From an uncultured Alistipes sp. (GTDB taxonomy: Bacteria; Bacteroidota; Bacteroidia; Bacteroidales; Rikenellaceae): a stretch of 64,000 bases of DNA. Position numbers and translations under genes: made by a program. This document shows, one piece after another, positions 1 through 9,102 of the stretch; the first letter of the stretch is position 1; each line of letters opens with the position of its first letter. Below the pieces are notes generated by a model. It worked only from the letters and a program-made list of their open reading frames with translations, ran no database searches and had not been told where the DNA came from. The stretch lies in NCBI GenBank assembly GCA_900544265.1, contig UQUQ01000008.1:15654-79653 (forward strand), in the 5' to 3' direction.

Positions 1-2625
1 TTTGGCCGCCGTGTAGGTCGCCTCGTCGAAGGTCGGCTCGACGGCCACCTCGCGGATCAGCTCGAAGCGGAACTCCTCGAAATCGACGCCGCGCGTCGTC
101 TCGACGAAGTTCTCGGCGAAGTCGTACATGATGTTGTTCAGGTCGATCTCGATCCGCTCGCCGTAGAGGGCGTGGCGGCGGCGCGTGTAGATCACTTCGC
201 GCTGCGAGTTCATCACGTCGTCGTATTCGAGCAGGCGCTTGCGGATGCCGAAGTTGTTCTCCTCGACCTTCTTCTGGGCGCGCTCGATGGCCCGCGTCAT
301 CATGCCGGCCTGGATCACCTCGCCCTCCTTCAGGCCCATGCGGTCCATCATCGAGGCGATGCGGCCCGAGCCGAACAGACGCAGCAGGTCGTCCTCGAGC
401 GAAACGAAGAACTGCGACGATCCCGGGTCGCCCTGACGTCCGGCACGGCCGCGCAGCTGGCGGTCGACGCGGCGGCTCTCGTGACGCTCCGTACCGATGA
501 TCGCCAGACCGCCCGCAGCCTTGACCTCAGGCGTGAGCTTGATGTCGGTACCACGGCCGGCCATGTTCGTGGCGATGGTCACCTGGCCCGAACGTCCGGC
601 CTCGGCCACGATCTGGGCCTCCAGCTGGTGCTGCTTGGCGTTCAGGACATTATGCTTGATGCCGCGCAGCTTGAGCATGCGGCTCAACAGCTCGGAAATC
701 TCGACCGAGGTCGTACCGACCAGCACCGGACGCCCCTCCTTGACCAGCCGCACGATCTCCTCGATGACGGCATTGTACTTCTCGCGCTTGGTCTTGTAGA
801 CGAGGTCCTGGCGGTCGTCGCGGATCACGGGACGGTTCGTCGGGATCACCACGACGTCAAGTTTGTAGATGCTCCAGAACTCCGATGCCTCCGTCTCGGC
901 CGTACCGGTCATGCCGGCCAGCTTGTGATACATGCGGAAGTAGTTCTGCAGCGTGATCGTGGCGAAGGTCTGCGTCGCGGCCTCGACCTTGACGTGCTCC
1001 TTGGCCTCGATGGCCTGGTGCAGGCCGTCCGAGTAGCGGCGTCCCTCGAGGATACGGCCCGTCTGCTCGTCGACGATCTTCACCTTGTTGTCCATCACGA
1101 CGTACTCGATGTCCTTCTCGAACATCGCATAGGCCTTCAGCAGCTGGTGCACCGTGTGCACGCGCTCGGACTTGATGGCGTAGTCGTTGATCACCTCGTC
1201 GCGCTTCTTTGCGCGCTCCTCGGGCGAGAGTCCGCTCTTTTCGAGCTCGGCGACCTCGGCGCCGATGTCGGGCAGCACGAAGAAACCGTCCTCGTTGAAG
1301 AACTTCGAGAGCGCCTCATGACCCTTGTCGGTGAGCTCGACCGAGTTGAGCTTCTCGTCGATGACGAAGTAGAGGTCGTCGGTGATCTCGGGCATGCGGC
1401 GGTTGTTGTCCTGCATGTAGATGTTCTCGGTCTTCTGCATCAGGGCCTTGACACCCGTCTCCGAGAGGTATTTGATCAGCGGCTTGTACTTCGGCAGACC
1501 CTTGTGCGTGCGGTAGAGCTTCACGCCGCCCTCCTCGGTCTTGCCTTCGGAGATGAGCTGCCGCGCCTCGGCGAGCAGCGACGTGACGAGGTTCTTCTGC
1601 AGGTTGTAGAGGTGCTCGATGGCCGGGCGGTACTGCTCGAAGAGCTGGTCGTCGCCCTTGGGTACGGGTCCCGAGATGATGAGCGGCGTGCGGGCGTCGT
1701 CGATGAGCACCGAGTCGACCTCGTCGACGATGGCGAAGTGGTGTTTGCGCTGCACGAGGTCCTTGGGCGACGATGCCATGTTGTCGCGCAGGTAGTCGAA
1801 GCCGTACTCGTTGTTCGTACCGAAGGTGATGTCGGCCAGGTAGGCCTGGCGGCGCGCCTCGGAGTTGGGCTGCGTGTCGTCGATGCAGGCCACCGACAGT
1901 CCGTGGAACTCGTACATCGGGCCCATCCACTCGGAGTCACGCTTGGCCAGGTAGTTGTTCACCGTGACCATGTGCACGCCCTTGCGGGCCAGGGCGTTGA
2001 GGAATACGGGCAGCGTGGCGACGAGCGTCTTGCCCTCACCCGTGGCCATCTCGGCGATCTTGCCCTTGTGGAGCACGACGCCGCCGAAGAGCTGCACGTC
2101 GTAGTGGATCATGTCCCACTTCACGTCGTTGCCGCCCGCGAGCCAGTGCGTGGCGTAGACGGCCTTGTCGCCCTCGATGGTGACAAAGTCCTTCGTGGCC
2201 GCGAGGTTGCGGTCGAAGTCGTTGGCCGTGACGACGACCGTGTCGTTCTGTGCGAAGCGGCGCGCCGTGTCCTTCATGATGGCGAAGGCCTCGGGCAGCA
2301 GTTCGTCGAGCTTCTGCTCGATCTTCTCGTCGATGCGCTTCGTCGTCTCGTCGATCTCCTTCGAGACCTTCTCCTTCTCGTCGAGCGACGTCTCGGGCTT
2401 CTCCAGCGTGGCCTTCAGTTCGACGATGCGGGCCTCGTCCGGTGCGATGAAGTCGGCGATCTGCCGCTTCAGGGCTTCGCTCCGGGCGCGCAGCTCGTCG
2501 TTCGAGAGAGCCTCGATAGTGGGGTATATGGCCTTGATCTTCTGGAGATAAGGCTCAATCTCCTTGCGGTCCTTGTCGGCTTTCGAGCCGAAGAAGAACT
2601 TGATTAATCCTGCTAATACGTCCAT
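1..2625 (-). CDS. secA: Preprotein translocase ATPase SecA (C-terminus off the window)
   Basis: SecA is the ATPase motor that drives unfolded preproteins through SecYEG at the inner membrane. The frame opens at 2625 ([15 protein letters not shown]) and stays open to base 1, giving 875 residues; the C-terminal part, including any zinc-binding tail, is outside the window. The DEAD-type motor is readable: Walker A as [10 protein letters not shown] near residue 190 and Walker B as [17 protein letters not shown], both typical of SecA. A long opposite-strand open frame over the same DNA is a G+C-driven shadow. The gene stands alone with its own promoter at 2667-2697. Identification is secure; only the 3' end is missing. 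Confidence 0.97.
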   Translation of the reverse strand, partial: MDVLAGLIKFFFGSKADKDRKEIEPYLQKIKAIYPTIEALSNDELRARSEALKRQIADFIAPDEARIVELKATLEKPETSLDEKEKVSKEIDETTKRIDEKIEQKLDELLPEAFAIMKDTARRFAQNDTVVVTANDFDRNLAATKDFVTIEGDKAVYATHWLAGGNDVKWDMIHYDVQLFGGVVLHKGKIAEMATGEGKTLVATLPVFLNALARKGVHMVTVNNYLAKRDSEWMGPMYEFHGLSVACIDDTQPNSEARRQAYLADITFGTNNEYGFDYLRDNMASSPKDLVQRKHHFAIVDEVDSVLIDDARTPLIISGPVPKGDDQLFEQYRPAIEHLYNLQKNLVTSLLAEARQLISEGKTEEGGVKLYRTHKGLPKYKPLIKYLSETGVKALMQKTENIYMQDNNRRMPEITDDLYFVIDEKLNSVELTDKGHEALSKFFNEDGFFVLPDIGAEVAELEKSGLSPEERAKKRDEVINDYAIKSERVHTVHQLLKAYAMFEKDIEYVVMDNKVKIVDEQTGRILEGRRYSDGLHQAIEAKEHVKVEAATQTFATITLQNYFRMYHKLAGMTGTAETEASEFWSIYKLDVVVIPTNRPVIRDDRQDLVYKTKREKYNAVIEEIVRLVKEGRPVLVGTTSVEISELLSRMLKLRGIKHNVLNAKQHQLEAQIVAEAGRSGQVTIATNMAGRGTDIKLTPEVKAAGGLAIIGTERHESRRVDRQLRGRAGRQGDPGSSQFFVSLEDDLLRLFGSGRIASMMDRMGLKEGEVIQAGMMTRAIERAQKKVEENNFGIRKRLLEYDDVMNSQREVIYTRRRHALYGERIEIDLNNIMYDFAENFVETTRGVDFEEFRFELIREVAVEPTFDEATYTAAK

Positions 2626-2666
2626 ATTGTCGTTTTGTTATTTGCGTGTTTGGGCGATAAATCCTA

Positions 2667-2697
2667 CAAAAGTAATGATTTTCCGGTAAAAACGCAA
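2667..2697 (-). promoter_or_regulatory. secA promoter
   Basis: On the minus strand a TTG (2697-2695) lies 20 nt before TACTTTTG (2674-2667), matching the Bacteroidetes primary-sigma pattern TTG-N19/21-TAnnTTTG. The start codon is 41 nt downstream of the -7 element, so this mRNA has a normal short leader. Confidence 0.6.
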
Positions 2698-2711
2698 GAA
2701 GAGGGGGCCGC

Positions 2712-3671
2712 TTATGCTCTTCCGTCGGCGATTTTCTGCAAAATGCGCCGCCCGACGGGGCACTGTGCGCAGCGCTCCGCCGCGCAGAACTCCGTGGCGA
2801 GCTGCAGCAGGGCCTGCGACTCGAAGGCGTTGCGGGGTGCGGCGCCCGCCGCGGCCCACAGGCGCATGTAGCGGTTCTCCTCGGCGGGCAGGCGTTCGAG
2901 CAGCGTGAGGGCGCTGTCGCGCAGCGCCTCGCGGCCCGTGCTGCTGCCGTAGGCGAACTGCAGCACGCAGACGAGGTTGATGCCGATGATGTTGGCCTTG
3001 AAGCGGCCGATGCGTTTGGGGGATTCGTCGCGCTCGGCGCCCGGTGTGTGGTGCGTGCGCCAGTAGGGCGAGGCCTCGACGCAGAAGAGCTGCCGGATAT
3101 CCTCCTCCGAGCGGCAGGCCATGGCGCGCTCCATGATGAATTCATCCTGCGAGAAGAACTCCGCGGCCTGCGCGATGCGCAGCACGGGGTGGTTCGCCGG
3201 GCGGATGTTTGCCAGCTGCCACGCTCCGGCCTCCATCGCCGTGATTTCGTATTTGGCGGCCAGGTAGACGAACGTGCGCTTCAGATCGAGCGTGTAGGTG
3301 TCGTGCGGGTAGAGGTCGAGCAGCCCCGAGGTGCCCAGCAGCAGCGCCTCGACGGCGTGCGGCACCAGCCGCTCGCGCAGCACCGTCTTGTAGGGCACGC
3401 GGCGCGCCAGTTCGAGAAAGGCCTGCTGGTTCTGCCGGTCGCCCAGCGTGCGGAAGTAGAGCAGGTAGAAGGTCTGGTTCCAGTTTTCGTCGGCCTCGCG
3501 GCGCAACGCCTCGACGATGCGCATCTTGCGGCCGAGGCGGTCGAAGAGCAGCGACGTGCAGATCTCGCTGCGCTGCAGCGGGTTCTGTGCCGCGAGGTAT
3601 CCGCCGCACGAGCACGTGGCGGCACCCGCCACGAGGCGGTCGAGCAGCTTGCGTGCGGAGTCGCTCTCCAT
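2712..3671 (-). CDS. DUF2851 family protein, short form
   Basis: Predicted cytoplasmic protein of the Bacteroidetes DUF2851 family; its function is not known to me. The 319 residues match the C-terminal part of that family as I remember it: a WNQTFYLLYFRTLG segment, a LANIRPANHPVLRIAQAA segment, and a C-terminal Cys pair (AERCAQCPVGRRIL). Two further Cys near residue 20 (CSCGGYLA) could complete a metal site. Family members I recall are about 420 residues, so the N-terminal domain seems missing or shortened. The start at 3671 lies 2 nt after the SufT-like stop, so it is the last gene of a phosphatase-sufE-sufT operon. The link to Fe-S assembly is by context only. Confidence 0.7.
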   Translation of the reverse strand: MESDSARKLLDRLVAGAATCSCGGYLAAQNPLQRSEICTSLLFDRLGRKMRIVEALRREADENWNQTFYLLYFRTLGDRQNQQAFLELARRVPYKTVLRERLVPHAVEALLLGTSGLLDLYPHDTYTLDLKRTFVYLAAKYEITAMEAGAWQLANIRPANHPVLRIAQAAEFFSQDEFIMERAMACRSEEDIRQLFCVEASPYWRTHHTPGAERDESPKRIGRFKANIIGINLVCVLQFAYGSSTGREALRDSALTLLERLPAEENRYMRLWAAAGAAPRNAFESQALLQLATEFCAAERCAQCPVGRRILQKIADGRA

Positions 3672-3673
3672 CG

Positions 3674-4006
3674 TCAGAGCATGTTGAGCTCCAGCAGCGC
3701 CTCCTCGGACATCATGCTCTTGTCCCAGACGGGATCGAACGTGAGGATGACGTTCACGGCCTTCACCCCCTTGACCTTGGCCACCTGCTGGTTGACGTCC
3801 TCGACGAGCATGTCGGCCATCGGGCAGTTGGGCGCGGTGAGCGTCATGCGGATGTTGGCCGTGCCGTCGGGCGTGTAGTCTATTTCGTAGATGAGTCCCA
3901 GGTCGTAGACGTTGACCGGGATCTCGGGATCGTAGATGTTTTTCAGGGTCGCTACGATGTCCTTTTCGACCTGCAGTATCTCTTCGGGTGTCATGTTGCC
4001 GTTCAT
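3674..4006 (-). CDS. SufT-like DUF59/MIP18 iron-sulfur assembly protein
   Basis: Small (110 aa) DUF59 protein of the SufT/PaaD/MIP18 group, accessory factors in Fe-S cluster maturation. The sequence shows the family hallmarks: KNIYDPEIPVNVYDLGLIY near residues 22-40, then MTLTAPNCPMADML with the conserved Cys of the TxPxC motif, and VILTFDPVWDKSMMSEEA at the end. The start at 4006 overlaps the sufE stop in an ATGA, supporting translational coupling; an internal Met at 3994 is the alternative. Location beside sufE fits a role in Fe-S biogenesis. Exact client proteins cannot be read from sequence. Confidence 0.88.
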   Translation of the reverse strand: MNGNMTPEEILQVEKDIVATLKNIYDPEIPVNVYDLGLIYEIDYTPDGTANIRMTLTAPNCPMADMLVEDVNQQVAKVKGVKAVNVILTFDPVWDKSMMSEEALLELNML

Positions 4007-4440
4007 TCGTGTTTCTGTTCCTTTTCTTTGGTCTCGAAGGCCAGCGCGTAGAGACGCATCTGCTTGATCATGGCGACCAGTCCGTTGGCCCGCGTGGGCG
4101 AGAGGTTGGCCGCCAGGCCGATGGCGTCGATGAAGTAAAGTTCCGTGGAGAGGATCTCCTGCGGCGTGCGTCCGTTCAGCACGCGGATCAGCAGCGAGAT
4201 GATGCCCTTGGTGATGATGGCGTCGCTGTCGGCCGAGTAGTAGACGCGGCCCCCTTCGAGGCGGGCGTCGACCCACACGCGCGACTGGCAGCCCTGGATG
4301 ACGTACTGCTCGGTGCGGTGCTCCGGCGCGATGGCCGGCAGCTGGTCGCTCAGCGAGATCAGGTAGTCGTACTTGTCGAGCCAGTCGTCGAAGATAGAGA
4401 ACTCATCGATGATCTCCTCCTGTACCTTGTCCTTTTCCAT
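4003..4440 (-). CDS. sufE: Cysteine desulfuration protein SufE
   Basis: SufE accepts persulfide sulfur from the cysteine desulfurase SufS and passes it to the Suf scaffold. The 145-aa product is normal length; the catalytic Cys lies in YVIQGCQSRVWVDA near residue 51, and the C-terminal half keeps the LSPTRANGLVAMIKQMR helix typical of the family. The start at 4440 follows the phosphatase stop by 29 nt and the stop overlaps the next start (ATGA), so it is in a minus-strand operon. SufS and SufBCD are not in this window. Confidence 0.93.
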   Translation of the reverse strand: MEKDKVQEEIIDEFSIFDDWLDKYDYLISLSDQLPAIAPEHRTEQYVIQGCQSRVWVDARLEGGRVYYSADSDAIITKGIISLLIRVLNGRTPQEILSTELYFIDAIGLAANLSPTRANGLVAMIKQMRLYALAFETKEKEQKHE

Positions 4441-4469
4441 ATCGTTTCGTTCGTTGATCCGTGATCCGT

Positions 4470-6029
4470 TTATTCCGCCGCCTCGGGGAGCACCTCCCCG
4501 TCGGAGGCCGTCGGGGCGTCGATGCCCGCCAGGCGGGCGAGCGTCGGGGCGACGGCCGTCATGCCGACCTGCCGCCGCACGCGCTGCGCCGCGATGCCCT
4601 TGCCGTAGAAGATCAGCGGCACGTGCGTGTCGTAGCCGTACATCGACCCGGAGGCCGAGACTACGCCGTCGCGCTCCTCGATCCACCCCGGCATGAGGTT
4701 GAGCACCACGTCGCCCGAGCGGCGCGGGTAAAAGCCGTTCTGCATCAGACGGGCGTAGCCGCTGCCGAAGTAGCTCGTGCGCATGGCCGTCGAGGAGAGC
4801 GCATGCGACACGCCGTCGAACTGCATGGCGAAGGTCGCCACCTCGTTCTGCACCTCCGAGAGGTCGAGCCCCCGTTCGTAGATGAGGTTGTGGTTGAGCC
4901 ACAGCGAGCGCTCCTCGTAGCCGAGCACCCAGTTGCCCATGCCGTAGCGGACGTTCAGGAAGCCGTTGACGATCACCTCGAACTGCCGGGCGTTGAAGCG
5001 CTCGGCGGGCGTGGGGCCCGCATCGAACGAGGGGCTGGAGCCGTGGTCCGAGGTGAGGACCACGATGGCGTCGCCGTCGCGCACCTGCGCGAAGAGGTAG
5101 GTCAGGAAGTCGGCCAGATCGCGGTCCAGCCGGTAGTACATGTCCTCGACCTCGACCGACTCGGGTCCGTAGGTTTCCATGATGCGGCGCGCGGGGTCGA
5201 GGCAGACGGTCAGCAGGTCGGGCACCTCGTCCGTCCCGAGGCGGTACTGTGCGATGGCCTGCTTGGCGAAGGCGAGCAGGGCGCTGTTGCCCGCGGGCGT
5301 GCAGCGCAGCCGCTCCAGGTCGTCGGCCGGGTGCAGGCGCCCCTTGCCCGCCTCGTCCTTCTCGCGGCGGTTGCGGGCCGCGAGGGTGATGTCCCAGTGG
5401 CGCGTGTTGCGGTAGCGGGCGCGGTCGAGCAGCGTGCGCCACTCCTCCGCAAGGAAGGAGAGGTTGTAGTGCTCGCGGTTGCTGCGGGCGATCCAGTCGG
5501 GCAGCTCCTCCGCATAGTAGGGCGACGTGGCCCAGTTGCAGCGCCCGGTCTCGAGCCAGAAGACGTTGCCGCCCTTCCCGGCCAGGAGAATGGCTGATTC
5601 GGCTTCGGCGGCGACGGTCACCGTGCGGCTTTCGGGGCATTGCGCGCGCAGCGTTTCGGCCAGCGTCGGGGCGATGAGGTGGTAGGCGCCGGGGCCGCGC
5701 TTGCCTTCGGTCAGGAAGACCGTCTCGTTCGAGGTGTAGTCCCGCCATGTCGGGCCGATGACGCCGTGCATCGAGGGCATGGCGCCCGTTGCGAGCGTTG
5801 CGAGCGAGACGGGCGTCGTGGTCTGCATGCAGTCGTAGCGGGCGTCGGCATAGCATGTGCCGCCCTCGGCCAGGCGCTTCAGCCCGCCGTCGCCGAAATT
5901 CGCGGCGTAGCGCTCCAGGTCGCCGGCCCGCATCGAGCCGACGACGATCTGCACGATCAGCCGCGGCCGGGCCGCAGCCGTCGTGAGCGCCGCGGCAGCC
6001 AGCAGGAGCAGGATGATTCTCTTCTTCAT
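4470..6029 (-). CDS. PafA-like alkaline phosphatase/phosphodiesterase
   Basis: Exported enzyme of the alkaline phosphatase superfamily (type I phosphodiesterase/PafA-like), expected to hydrolyse phosphate mono- or diesters in the periplasm. 519 aa with a clear signal peptide (MKKRIILLLLAAAALTTAAA). The nucleophile region reads MQTTTPVSLATLATGAMPSM, with a Thr as in PafA; the metal-site motif VLTSDHGSSPSFDAG lies near residue 325. It leads the operon with sufE, the SufT-like gene and the DUF2851 gene. A functional link to Fe-S assembly is not evident. Substrate is unknown. Confidence 0.85.
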   Translation of the reverse strand: MKKRIILLLLAAAALTTAAARPRLIVQIVVGSMRAGDLERYAANFGDGGLKRLAEGGTCYADARYDCMQTTTPVSLATLATGAMPSMHGVIGPTWRDYTSNETVFLTEGKRGPGAYHLIAPTLAETLRAQCPESRTVTVAAEAESAILLAGKGGNVFWLETGRCNWATSPYYAEELPDWIARSNREHYNLSFLAEEWRTLLDRARYRNTRHWDITLAARNRREKDEAGKGRLHPADDLERLRCTPAGNSALLAFAKQAIAQYRLGTDEVPDLLTVCLDPARRIMETYGPESVEVEDMYYRLDRDLADFLTYLFAQVRDGDAIVVLTSDHGSSPSFDAGPTPAERFNARQFEVIVNGFLNVRYGMGNWVLGYEERSLWLNHNLIYERGLDLSEVQNEVATFAMQFDGVSHALSSTAMRTSYFGSGYARLMQNGFYPRRSGDVVLNLMPGWIEERDGVVSASGSMYGYDTHVPLIFYGKGIAAQRVRRQVGMTAVAPTLARLAGIDAPTASDGEVLPEAAE

Positions 6030-6048
6030 GGTGCGTATAAACGGACGG

Positions 6049-6056
6049 CAAATTTA
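6049..6056 (-). promoter_or_regulatory. -7 element of the phosphatase-suf operon
   Basis: TAAATTTG on the minus strand (6056-6049) fits TAnnTTTG and lies 19 nt before the start at 6029. Its TA is part of the TAA stop of the upstream GSCFA gene, so the promoter overlaps the end of that gene. Confidence 0.5.
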
Positions 6057-7013
6057 CGAATTAATTTCGATACATTGTCTGAAATATTCCGCCTCGGCAT
6101 GAAAATCCACCCCGGGCAGGGCGGCGATGCGCTCCAGCATGCGGCGGCAGAAGTCGCGGTGCGCCGCCGAGTGCGGATCGCGGGGGCGGTGTGCGGCCGC
6201 CGCGGCGATCGCCTCGACCTCGGGCAGCAGGGCCTGCGCCTCGGGGGTGAGCGCCGCGGCGGAGAACTTCTCCCAGATGTAGGCGACGGCCTGTGGTGAG
6301 GGATGCACCAGGTCGTCGGCGTAGAAGCGGTAGTCGCGCAGGTCGTCCGTCAGAATCTCGTAGGCCGGGAAGTAGCTCACGCGGTCGTAGCGCTCCGTGA
6401 GCTGCTCGGCGGCGAGCCGCAGCGTTGCCTTGCTCGCGGCGTTGCCCGCCAGGCCGTCGCCGAGGTGCCGCACGGGGCTGACCGTGAGGATGATCTCCCG
6501 CCCGGCGAGCGGCCCCTCGATCGCCGCGGCAAGGGCTTCGGTGACCTCTTCGACCGTCAGGCGCCGCCGCGTGAACTCCGCGGCGGGCTGGCGGTGGCAG
6601 TTGGCAACCACCTCTCCGCCGCGCTCGTAGACCCATGCCGTGCCGAGCGTCAGCACCACGCGGTCGGCCGCGTCGAGCGCTTCGGCACCCGCTCGTCGGG
6701 CGGCGTTCATCCGTTGGAGCGCCTCGTCGGCCGTCGGGGCCGCGAAGTCGCCGTGGAAGCCGAAGTGGAACCACCGCCCGCCGTCGCAGTGCAGCTCCTC
6801 GCGGTGGACCGGCGTCGGGTAGCTGCGCAGCGCCTCGACGATCGAGAGCGGGTTGAAGAGGATGCCCGTGGGGTTGACCGTGACGCGGAACTTCGCACGG
6901 GCGAGGCGGGCGCCGATCTGTTCGGCGAAGCACGATCCGAGAGCGAGCGTGCGGTGTTCGTAGCCGATGCGGGTGTGCAGGGGCGCGATGTCGATTTCGG
7001 TGTGGAATTTCAT
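6054..7013 (-). CDS. GSCFA-domain protein (SGNH-like hydrolase family)
   Basis: 319-aa GSCFA-family protein, a group related to SGNH/GDSL esterases with poorly defined substrates. The defining motif LGSCFAEQIG is at about residues 26-35; further conserved blocks are VNPTGILFNPLSIVEALR, VLTLGTAWVY and ILTVSPVRHLGDG, and the HPSPQAVAYIWEKF block that carries the catalytic His in this fold. No signal peptide is seen, so it is probably cytoplasmic. It is divergent from ispE with only 33 bp between start codons and appears to be transcribed without a leader. Confidence 0.88.
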   Translation of the reverse strand: MKFHTEIDIAPLHTRIGYEHRTLALGSCFAEQIGARLARAKFRVTVNPTGILFNPLSIVEALRSYPTPVHREELHCDGGRWFHFGFHGDFAAPTADEALQRMNAARRAGAEALDAADRVVLTLGTAWVYERGGEVVANCHRQPAAEFTRRRLTVEEVTEALAAAIEGPLAGREIILTVSPVRHLGDGLAGNAASKATLRLAAEQLTERYDRVSYFPAYEILTDDLRDYRFYADDLVHPSPQAVAYIWEKFSAAALTPEAQALLPEVEAIAAAAAHRPRDPHSAAHRDFCRRMLERIAALPGVDFHAEAEYFRQCIEINS

Positions 7014-7046
7014 ACGGCAAAATTAGAAAATTCTTATCTTTACGGC
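7014..7046. promoter_or_regulatory. Divergent, probably leaderless promoters for GSCFA and ispE
   Basis: The 33-bp gap is nearly symmetric. On the minus strand TAATTTTG is followed by 4 nt and then the GSCFA ATG; on the plus strand TATCTTTA (7035-7042) is followed by 4 nt and the ispE ATG. With the usual short distance from the -7 element to the start of transcription, both mRNAs would begin at or beside the start codon. Confidence 0.55.
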
Positions 7047-7865
7047 ATGATCCTGAAAGCAAACTGCAAAATAAATCTCGGGCTGGACATCCTGCGCCGC
7101 CGTGCGGACGGATACCACGACCTCGAGACGGTGATGTTTCCCGTCCGGGAGCTCTTTGACGAGGTGGAGGTGACGCGCACGGGGGCCGTCGGCGTGGAGT
7201 TCCTCCAGCAGGGCCTTGCCGTCGACTGTCCTGCGGAGCAGAATATCTGCCTGAAGGCCTTTGCGCTGCTGCGCGACCGCTGCGGCGTGGACGGCGTCCG
7301 CATCCGCCTCGACAAGCGCGTTCCGTTCGGTGCGGGGCTCGGGGGCGGCTCGGCCGACGGTACGGCGGTGATCGTGGCCCTCGACCGGCTCTTCGACCTG
7401 CGGCTTTCGGAGCGGGAGCTCATCGACTGCGCCGCGGCGCTGGGCAGCGATACGGCCTTTTTCGTGCGCAACACGCCGCAGCTCTGCACGGGGCGCGGCG
7501 AGGTGATGACGCCCTGTGCGGTCGACCTGCGGGGACTGACGCTCGTGGTGGTGAAGCCCGCCGAGGGGGTCTCGACGCGCGAAGCCTATGCCGGCGTGCG
7601 GCCCCGGGTGCCCGACGTGCCGCTTGCCGAGCGGCTGCGGTTTCCCGTGCGGCAGTGGCAGGGCGTCGTGACCAACGACTTCGAGGAGTCGGTCTTTGCA
7701 ACGCACCCCGCGATCCGCGACGTGCGCGACCGGCTGCTGCGTGCCGGGGCGCTCTATGCCTCGATGTCGGGCAGCGGCTCGGCCGTCTTCGGACTCTTTG
7801 AAAATCCCGATCCGGCCTTTGCGCTCCGCGACGGGGAGTTCCTCCACCAGGAGACGATCCGGTAA
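7047..7865 (+). CDS. ispE: 4-diphosphocytidyl-2-C-methyl-D-erythritol kinase IspE
   Basis: IspE phosphorylates CDP-methylerythritol in the non-mevalonate isoprenoid pathway, using ATP. 272 aa, a GHMP kinase: the N-terminal block is AKCKI-like (KANCKINLGLDILRRRADGY), the ATP loop is VPFGAGLGGGSADGTAV near residue 95, and the C-terminal motif is YASMSGSGSAVFGLF. The ATG at 7047 is the only plausible start and lies 4 nt after a -7 element. Monocistronic. Confidence 0.95.
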   Translation: MILKANCKINLGLDILRRRADGYHDLETVMFPVRELFDEVEVTRTGAVGVEFLQQGLAVDCPAEQNICLKAFALLRDRCGVDGVRIRLDKRVPFGAGLGGGSADGTAVIVALDRLFDLRLSERELIDCAAALGSDTAFFVRNTPQLCTGRGEVMTPCAVDLRGLTLVVVKPAEGVSTREAYAGVRPRVPDVPLAERLRFPVRQWQGVVTNDFEESVFATHPAIRDVRDRLLRAGALYASMSGSGSAVFGLFENPDPAFALRDGEFLHQETIR

Positions 7866-7907
7866 CCCCTTTCGTGCAGGCGGGGCGGCTCCGGACGGTC
7901 CGGAATG

Positions 7908-7944
7908 AAAAGGGCAGCACCCGAAACCGGGTTGCCGCCTTTTC
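7908..7944. terminator. Probable terminator after ispE
   Basis: An imperfect inverted repeat centred near 7925 pairs aaaaggg-c-gcacccg with cgggttgccgcctttt, with A and T runs outside the arms, so it could work in both directions between the convergent ispE and rpiB. Confidence 0.4.
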
Positions 7945-8115
7945 TGTCTGCGGGGTTCTGCGCTGCCTGCGGGGCCTGGTTCAGCCCCCTTTTCTCTGCT
8001 CTGCCTGCTTGGCGTTGCGCTGCCTCCTTTTCTCTGTTTTCTGCTTCTCCCTTCTCTGTTCTCCTCTGCGAAGCGGGACGGAGGCGGTTTCGCATACCCC
8101 CCCCTCCGGTCGGAG

Positions 8116-8556
8116 CTATTTGGCCGGTACGGGAATCTTGGCTATGCGGGCCTCGTGGCGGCCCCCCTCGAACGAGGCGCTGAAGAAGGCTTCGAGCATC
8201 CCGACCGCCTCGTCGTTGGTGATGAAGCGGGCCGGGAAGACGATGACGTTGGCGTTGTTGTGGCGGCGGATGAGCGAAGCCACCTCGGGATCCCAGCACA
8301 GCCCGGCGCGGATGCCCTGATGCTTGTTGAGCGTCATGGCCATGCCCTCGCCCGAGCCGCAGAGCCCGATGCCGAACTCCACCTCGCCCTGCTCGACGGC
8401 CTCGGCCAGCGGGTGTGCGTAGTCGGGGTAGTCGACGCTCTCGGGCGAGTGCGTGCCGAAGTCGAGCACCTCATAGCCCATGGCGCCGAGGTAACCCACC
8501 AGAAACTCCTTCATTTCGTAGCCCGCGTGGTCGCAGGCGATTCCGATCTTTTTCAT
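8116..8556 (-). CDS. rpiB: Ribose-5-phosphate isomerase B
   Basis: RpiB interconverts ribose-5-phosphate and ribulose-5-phosphate in the pentose phosphate pathway. 146 aa, full length for the RpiB/LacAB family. Signature residues: CDHAGYEMKEFL near the N-terminus, GTHSPESVDYPDYA, and the catalytic Cys with its anion loop in GLCGSGEGMAMTLNKHQGIR. The start at 8556 (MKKIGIACDH) is well defined. A matching -7 element TATCTTTG lies upstream at 8644-8637. Monocistronic, convergent with ispE. Confidence 0.94.
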   Translation of the reverse strand: MKKIGIACDHAGYEMKEFLVGYLGAMGYEVLDFGTHSPESVDYPDYAHPLAEAVEQGEVEFGIGLCGSGEGMAMTLNKHQGIRAGLCWDPEVASLIRRHNNANVIVFPARFITNDEAVGMLEAFFSASFEGGRHEARIAKIPVPAK

Positions 8557-8636
8557 CGTATGCGTTTTATAGTGTATTTTGTCTCCGTTGTGCCGGGCGG
8601 GGTCTGCAGTCGGCTGCGGATTCCGCCCTCCTCTGA

Positions 8637-8696
8637 CAAAGATACGCAAAAATCGCGACGGTATTGTGTCCGGGCCCGGATTTTGTACTACTTTTG
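8637..8696. promoter_or_regulatory. Divergent promoters for rpiB and the DUF454 gene
   Basis: Minus strand TATCTTTG (8644-8637) serves rpiB with a leader of roughly 75 nt. Plus strand TACTTTTG (8689-8696), with a TTG 22 nt upstream (8664-8666), ends 4 nt before the GTG at 8701, so the DUF454 mRNA is probably leaderless. Confidence 0.55.
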
Positions 8697-8700
8697 TGCC

Positions 8701-9066
8701 GTGAAACCCCTTTTTGCCACCTTGGGCTGCATCGCCTTCGCGCTGGGCATCGTCGGCATCTTTGTGCCGCTGCTGCCCACGACCCCCTTTCTGCTGCTCG
8801 CCGCGGCACTTTGGGTGCGCTCCTCGCCGCGCCTCTACGCGTGGCTGCTCGCGCATCCGCGGCTGGGCCCCTGCATCCGCAACTTCCGCGAAAAGCGGGC
8901 CATTCCGCTGCGGGCCAAGATTGTCTCCGTCACGCTGCTGTGGGCCACGATGCTCTACTGCGCCTTCGCGCTGCTCGGCGCCTGGTGGTGGGCGCAGGCC
9001 GGCATGGTGCTCCTCGCCGCGGGCATCACGTGGCACATCCTCTCGTTCGCCACGCTGCGCGGCTGA
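8701..9066 (+). CDS. DUF454 (YbaN-like) inner-membrane protein
   Basis: 121-aa membrane protein of the DUF454/YbaN family, function unknown. Three to four hydrophobic segments, with the family motif GIVGIFVPLLPTTPFLLLAA near residues 17-36 and ARRS-like block WVRSSPRLYAWLLAHPRLGP. The GTG at 8701 is chosen because no earlier start exists in frame and the promoter -7 element ends 4 nt before it. The nearest ATG would delete most of the protein. Convergent with typA across a strong bidirectional terminator. Confidence 0.82.
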   Translation: MKPLFATLGCIAFALGIVGIFVPLLPTTPFLLLAAALWVRSSPRLYAWLLAHPRLGPCIRNFREKRAIPLRAKIVSVTLLWATMLYCAFALLGAWWWAQAGMVLLAAGITWHILSFATLRG

Positions 9067-9102
9067 CGGCGGCGGGGCAAACCGCCTTGGAAATCTATGG
9101 AT

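Noticed and set aside
172..2607. Very long plus-strand open frame over secA
   Set aside because: It is antisense to SecA, whose motifs are clear; the product is Val/Leu/Asp/Arg-rich without domains. High G+C DNA often gives such shadows.
4003..6051. Single 682-residue minus-strand frame across sufE and the phosphatase gene
   Set aside because: Only its last 145 codons (SufE) look like protein; the rest is out of frame with the phosphatase.
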